A DNA stretch of 64,000 nt from Escarpia spicata (Eukaryota; Annelida; Polychaeta; Sabellida; Siboglinidae), in assembly GCA_963995525.1 (NCBI GenBank), contig OZ023213.1, forward strand, positions 53,014,139-53,078,138, read 5' to 3'. The position numbers and the translations under genes are program-made. The notes under the pieces were generated by a model. It ran no database searches. It saw nothing but the letters and a program-made list of their open reading frames with translations, and had not been told where the DNA came from. Positions 23,641 through 64,000 of this stretch are shown here, one piece after another. The number at the start of each line of letters is the position of its first letter. Position 1 is the first letter of the stretch.

Positions 23641-24760
23641 ATCGTCAACAAACAGTTACACTTTCCCTACTGAGCTTCCCTTACATTGCATTTGCTAGTT
23701 TAAACATGATTATTATGTGCAACAAAATAATTATAAAATATAATTTAATTACAAAATTTCCCCGAAAATCATGCCAATTTATGCAAACTATGCCAATACA
23801 AATAAGTAAAATATTACTTTTTGACATATTTGAAAAGTAGGACTACAAGTTGCCAAATTTCATCGATAAACATTGAACAGAACTGTTTTTATTGTAGTTT
23901 TAATAAACATATGCACGCGTTTTGGTGCTCTTTTCCAGTTCACTGATACTGTATATGAGATAGGTTTTCAATCTGAAAAAAATGCATCTTCAAAAATTCA
24001 TATCTCGAAAAGTATTTTACCGATTTTGATATTGTTTCACTGTTCACTTTCACCTGGGTTACACCATATGATAAAACTATAAAACGACATTATATATCTG
24101 CAATTTGAAATTTTCAATGACATCCCTATGCACACAGGTTATATATACCGCTGATCTATAGCATATAATATTTCAAAATCCAAAGACACTTATTTATAAA
24201 TTTGCCAAAAAACGTTTGTCCCCTCCCTACGTTGTATAGTTTAAATAATCTGTCTGTTTGTCTGTCTATCGCTGCCCGCGTCTGCATACCTACTGTATCT
24301 GTATGTGTGCATGTCTGCCTGCCTGCTTGCGCGGCTGCGCCTGCCAGTGCCTGCTGCATCTGCCTAGCTGCGCCTGCCTAAGTATACGCCTTCTTGTGTG
24401 CCCGTGCCTGCTACGCCTGCCTTATGCACCTGCCTAGCTCTATGCTTGCAGCGTCTAAACTAGAGCGCCTGCCTGTCATCCCAAAACAAGTGTTCATCGT
24501 CGCTTGAAGTCGAAGTCTGAAGACAGCGTTTAATTCGTCGATCAGTGTTGGCCTATATAAAATGTCATTTAATAAATTACGCCACTCATCGTCGTGACCG
24601 TTGTCTATGAGAGGGCTTCGGAATATATGATTTACGCAATCAGAGTACACTACTCCGTGACTAGTAGCAGGGTGAAATCGTTATGTGATATAAACAGTTT
24701 TGAAAATAAATATGATCTCCCTGGTGACTGTAGGATTGCGAAATGGGACGGCCCCTTGGA
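23641..24760. other. Intergenic DNA upstream of ERK
   Basis: No gene is recognised. A CTGCC/CTGCGCCTGCC-rich simple repeat occupies about 24265-24470. AT-rich sequence precedes it. Confidence 0.4.
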
Positions 24761-24829
24761 GGCGACGTCAGAACACGACCCACGTGACCACGGTTAACCA
24801 ATCAAGTGAAAGAAGTACGACAACTCAAA

Positions 24830-24842
<13 letters not shown>
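24761..24842 (+). promoter_or_regulatory. ERK core promoter: CRE-like, CACGTG, CCAAT and TISU/YY1-like start
   Basis: In order: CGACGTCA (24763-24770, CRE-like), CACGTGAC (24781-24788, USF/E-box type), CCAATCA (24798-24804), and CAAAATGGCGAC around the start codon (24827-24838). The last resembles the TISU element (SAASATGGCGGC), with mismatches, which in animals marks genes with very short 5' UTRs and overlaps a YY1 site. There is no TATA box at the right distance. TSS not visible. Confidence 0.5.
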
Positions 24843-61016
<36,174 letters not shown>

Positions 61017-64000
61017 AGAGTGGTGCAACATGACGTCCTACCATGTCACGTTGGTGACTGATACAGCTAGTGACGCGGCTGTGTCAGTGTCACACGTCGG
61101 AGCCTCGCCAAGTGTCGTCACGCGTTGCTCTGTATGCTACTTATACTTAACATGAGTCTGGCACGTAAGTGCGGCGTACGTGCATGCTGCTACGCCCACC
61201 TACTTATCCCTGCTGTGGCAGTCGGCAGTAGACCCATCTACCTACTTCTGTCGTCGCAGAATCTCCCAGCTCTCAACAAACATCATCTGTTTCATCAACG
61301 TTTAACACGCAGAAGTCTCCAGTTTGGATTGAGGAAACCGATCCTGGCATTGGATCGAAGTGATTTTGGTTTTGGATCAGAGTGATCCTGCCATTGGATC
61401 GAAGTGATCCTGGTGTTGGATATTCTGTGAGGATCTACAGTATAAACTGCATGCAGAAGGCAGCTTTATGCCCAGACAAGTGAACTCTGAAATATCTCCA
61501 AGCGCAAAGCTTCTGTCCGTGTTTTAGAGGCAAATTGTTGCAGGAAGTTCATTGTGGTATGTGTTAAATGTGCTGGTGGTATTCGTCAAAGCAGTGAGAA
61601 TGCAGCCTGTCTTCTGCTCCTGGCTTCTTGTCTCAATCATAATGTTCACAATAGAGTCGCTTGGTGCTGATGTGTATAACTACCTACAGCCACATGTGTG
61701 AACTCTGTAACACGTAGTTCCCTGTCGACTTGCAGCTTGTACTCTCAACTAATATCTTTGTTGTTTTTGTGGCGGTAGTTTAACGGTGAAAGGCAGGTAG
61801 CTGCACCTGGCTTATTTTTGTTATAATTTCAACATTGTTATTTAGTGAGAAAAAAGCAAATATGAATCATTTCAGTGTGCTTGAACTGACAGAGTGGGTC
61901 GGTGCCCGTAGGTGGCGTGTTAGGGCGTGATGGCGTTTATGACACGATGGGGGCAGTCAAGGGCAGGGCTCGGCCCTTGTGTAGAAAGGGGAGTTGATAT
62001 CATTTGTAGACGACGAATTGTGTATATTACTAATGCTGAAGGGTGGGTAGCTGTCTGTAGTGGGCGCTTGAAATGCGCATTCTCAATTTGTATATATATA
62101 AAGCTTTTCTGGCATTCCACTGCTGATATGGCGAGCTGGAACTTAGTCTACTCCTGAAGACATTCTGTCAAGGGTTTTGTCTGTGGCTACATGATAGTAC
62201 ATCTCTCATGTCATATGGTCATCTAATAGATGACTGCTACATCTGTCATGTCATGTGATCATCAGATAGATGACCGCTACATCTGTCATGTCGTGTTTAT
62301 CATACAGTTGCCGCTAAAGACTTTTATCTGTGATTCCTTTGTCTCGTCCCAACACTAATGCAGCAATTCTGGGATATCAGTAATCAAACTACAGATGACT
62401 GATTTGCAGCAAGGGACATCTAGAGTTTTCACAACCACGGATTGGGTGTATAACAACATCTAGGCAGGTCACCATAACCATTGAAGTCAGTCGTTTCACT
62501 GGGTCTGTCACCATAACCATTGATAAGTCCTTGGTTTGATAGGGTCTGTCACCATAACCATTGATAAGTCCTTGGTTTGACAGGGTCTGTCACCATGTAA
62601 ACTTTTTATTTAATCATGCCATTGCAAAGGTTATTAATTTACATTCACACCAGTGTCAAGATAGTGGTTCAACTGATTAAGATCCTAGGGGAGACTAAAC
62701 TTTACAACTCCATCAGCATCTATATTGCTATGCCTTGCTTAGTTAGTGTATACGAGGAATGTGGTTAGCATGTTTCGTGGACTAATTGATTACCTGAAAG
62801 TAATACCCACGTTCATAGCATATATGTAAAAAGATGTGACTTTGGATAGTTACGCTTTCTATAGGTTGCCGATGAGCCAGCCATGTATTCACCAAACTCA
62901 CAGTTCACTGAAAGAAATCTATTTTGTACTGGGCAGTGGCATCTTAATAATTAATGTGTGGCATATCTTGTGACAGCATGGGATAGGGTACCACTTGTGA
63001 ACATTTACAAAATAAGATGTGAAATTTGAAAGAATATAACAAAGCTTAGACCCAGTATTATTTGTAAGAGACAGCGATCTCCTTGAGTCAACTTTTGTTA
63101 TTTTTCAACCCAGCTTACTGAATTATTAGGATAACATTAGTGACACAAAAAAACAATTTCACAGATGTAGTACTTTTTTTTCCACCAGGTGGCAGTGGTG
63201 TGGCCCAACTTAAATTTTGGTTGATTCACCATGATGTGTATATCTGGAAAATGAATTGACCAAATTCATTCTAACACATCATTTGATCCAGTTTTCCTGT
63301 TAGCCACCTATCTTGCCAACATCAGGATTTGCAGGTAAATATTTCCTTATGAAATGTGAGTGTTGGGCAACTATGTAAATCATAATTGAGTTGTGGATAA
63401 AGTATGTATTGAGCTCGTCTTGTATGTACAGTATCTGTCGTTGGCACCCGTTATATTTAGCCTACGCACAAGTGTTCGCCATGACTAACAGTATGGGCCA
63501 CTTCTCATGTTGTTTGAGGCATCTTGCCTGCGTGCTTTTACTGGTAGACTCAATCGGTGTAAATACTGTATAAATGTTGTCATGTCGGATGCTGACAGTG
63601 CGGCAATATTCATGTGAACTTGTACATGCTTTCGACAGGTTGCCTTTGGTACTGCACGTTTACGGTTGCATGGTTCAGTTTCTTTTTACTAAAGTTCACA
63701 CATGTTGTTCTCTCTTGTAGTGTGGCGGGTTGCATTGTCAAGGGCCAATATTGCATCTTAGGAATCAGACTTTGCTTGCACCAATCTTGAGGTAGAATTT
63801 AAGGGTGACGAATCTGGAAAAAAGTTACTTTGCTAGCAGTCCAACCACGATTGTCATGACAACAAATCTTTCGTAGTAGACCAATCATGGCCATCCTAGT
63901 AATAAATGGTTGGCTGTAGACCAGTCATGGTTGTCCTAACAACAAAAGGTTGGAAGTAGACCAATAATGACAGTCCTAACAACTAATGGTTGGCAGTAGA
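61017..64000 (+). other. ERK 3' UTR or 3' flank
   Basis: No further coding exon is recognised. Short tandem repeats occur at 61345-61430 (ATTGGATCGAAGTGATCCTG type), 62460-62600 (38-bp, about three copies, GTCTGTCACCATAACCATTG) and 63830-64000 (about 40-bp, four copies, TAGACCAATCATGG type, running off the edge). An AATAAA is at 63900, but the polyadenylation site cannot be placed. Confidence 0.5.

Overview
The window is nuclear DNA of an invertebrate animal: intron-rich kinase and kinesin genes, introns full of minisatellites, and several classes of decayed transposon. The encoded ERK is of bilaterian type. The species cannot be fixed from this sequence. Very large exon-edge minisatellites make a cephalochordate (amphioxus) worth testing, and a lophotrochozoan such as a mollusc is the other obvious option.

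Two host genes lie head to head. On the minus strand (about 18.6 kb down past the left edge) is the 5' part of a kinesin-10 gene of the KIF22/Kid type; four coding exons are visible, holding the first half of the motor domain. On the plus strand (24,830-61,016) is a complete ERK MAP kinase gene (MAPK1/MAPK3 ortholog). It has 11 coding exons and a spliced product of 365 residues, with the TEY activation motif at residues 185-187. Three of its ten introns have U12-type (minor spliceosome) donors and branch sites. KIF22 and MAPK3 also share one chromosome band in human (16p11.2).

Layout: 1-4.4 kb, KIF22 exons 4, 3 and 2 with minisatellites; 4.6-7.8 kb, a DNA transposon with perfect 34-bp terminal inverted repeats and a decayed transposase-like ORF carrying 15 in-frame copies of a 48-bp repeat; 8.1-12.2 kb, two non-LTR retrotransposon remnants, one split by a smaller inverted-repeat element; 12.2-17.6 kb, a 65-bp satellite ending on the KIF22 exon 1 donor; 17.6-24.8 kb, intergenic DNA with a hAT-like transposase relic; 24.8-61.0 kb, ERK; 61-64 kb, ERK 3' flank or 3' UTR.

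The most unusual feature is that at least seven tandem arrays start exactly at a splice junction, with a repeat unit containing the last or first bases of the exon plus the donor or acceptor. This occurs at KIF22 exon 1 donor (65 bp), KIF22 exon 2 acceptor (38 bp), ERK exon 4 donor (65-75 bp), exon 7 donor (33 bp), exon 9 acceptor (45-47 bp, 12 kb long), exon 10 acceptor (20 bp) and exon 10 donor (70 bp). The introns therefore contain hundreds of copies of their own splice sites. Almost all other long open frames in the window are by-products of these arrays.
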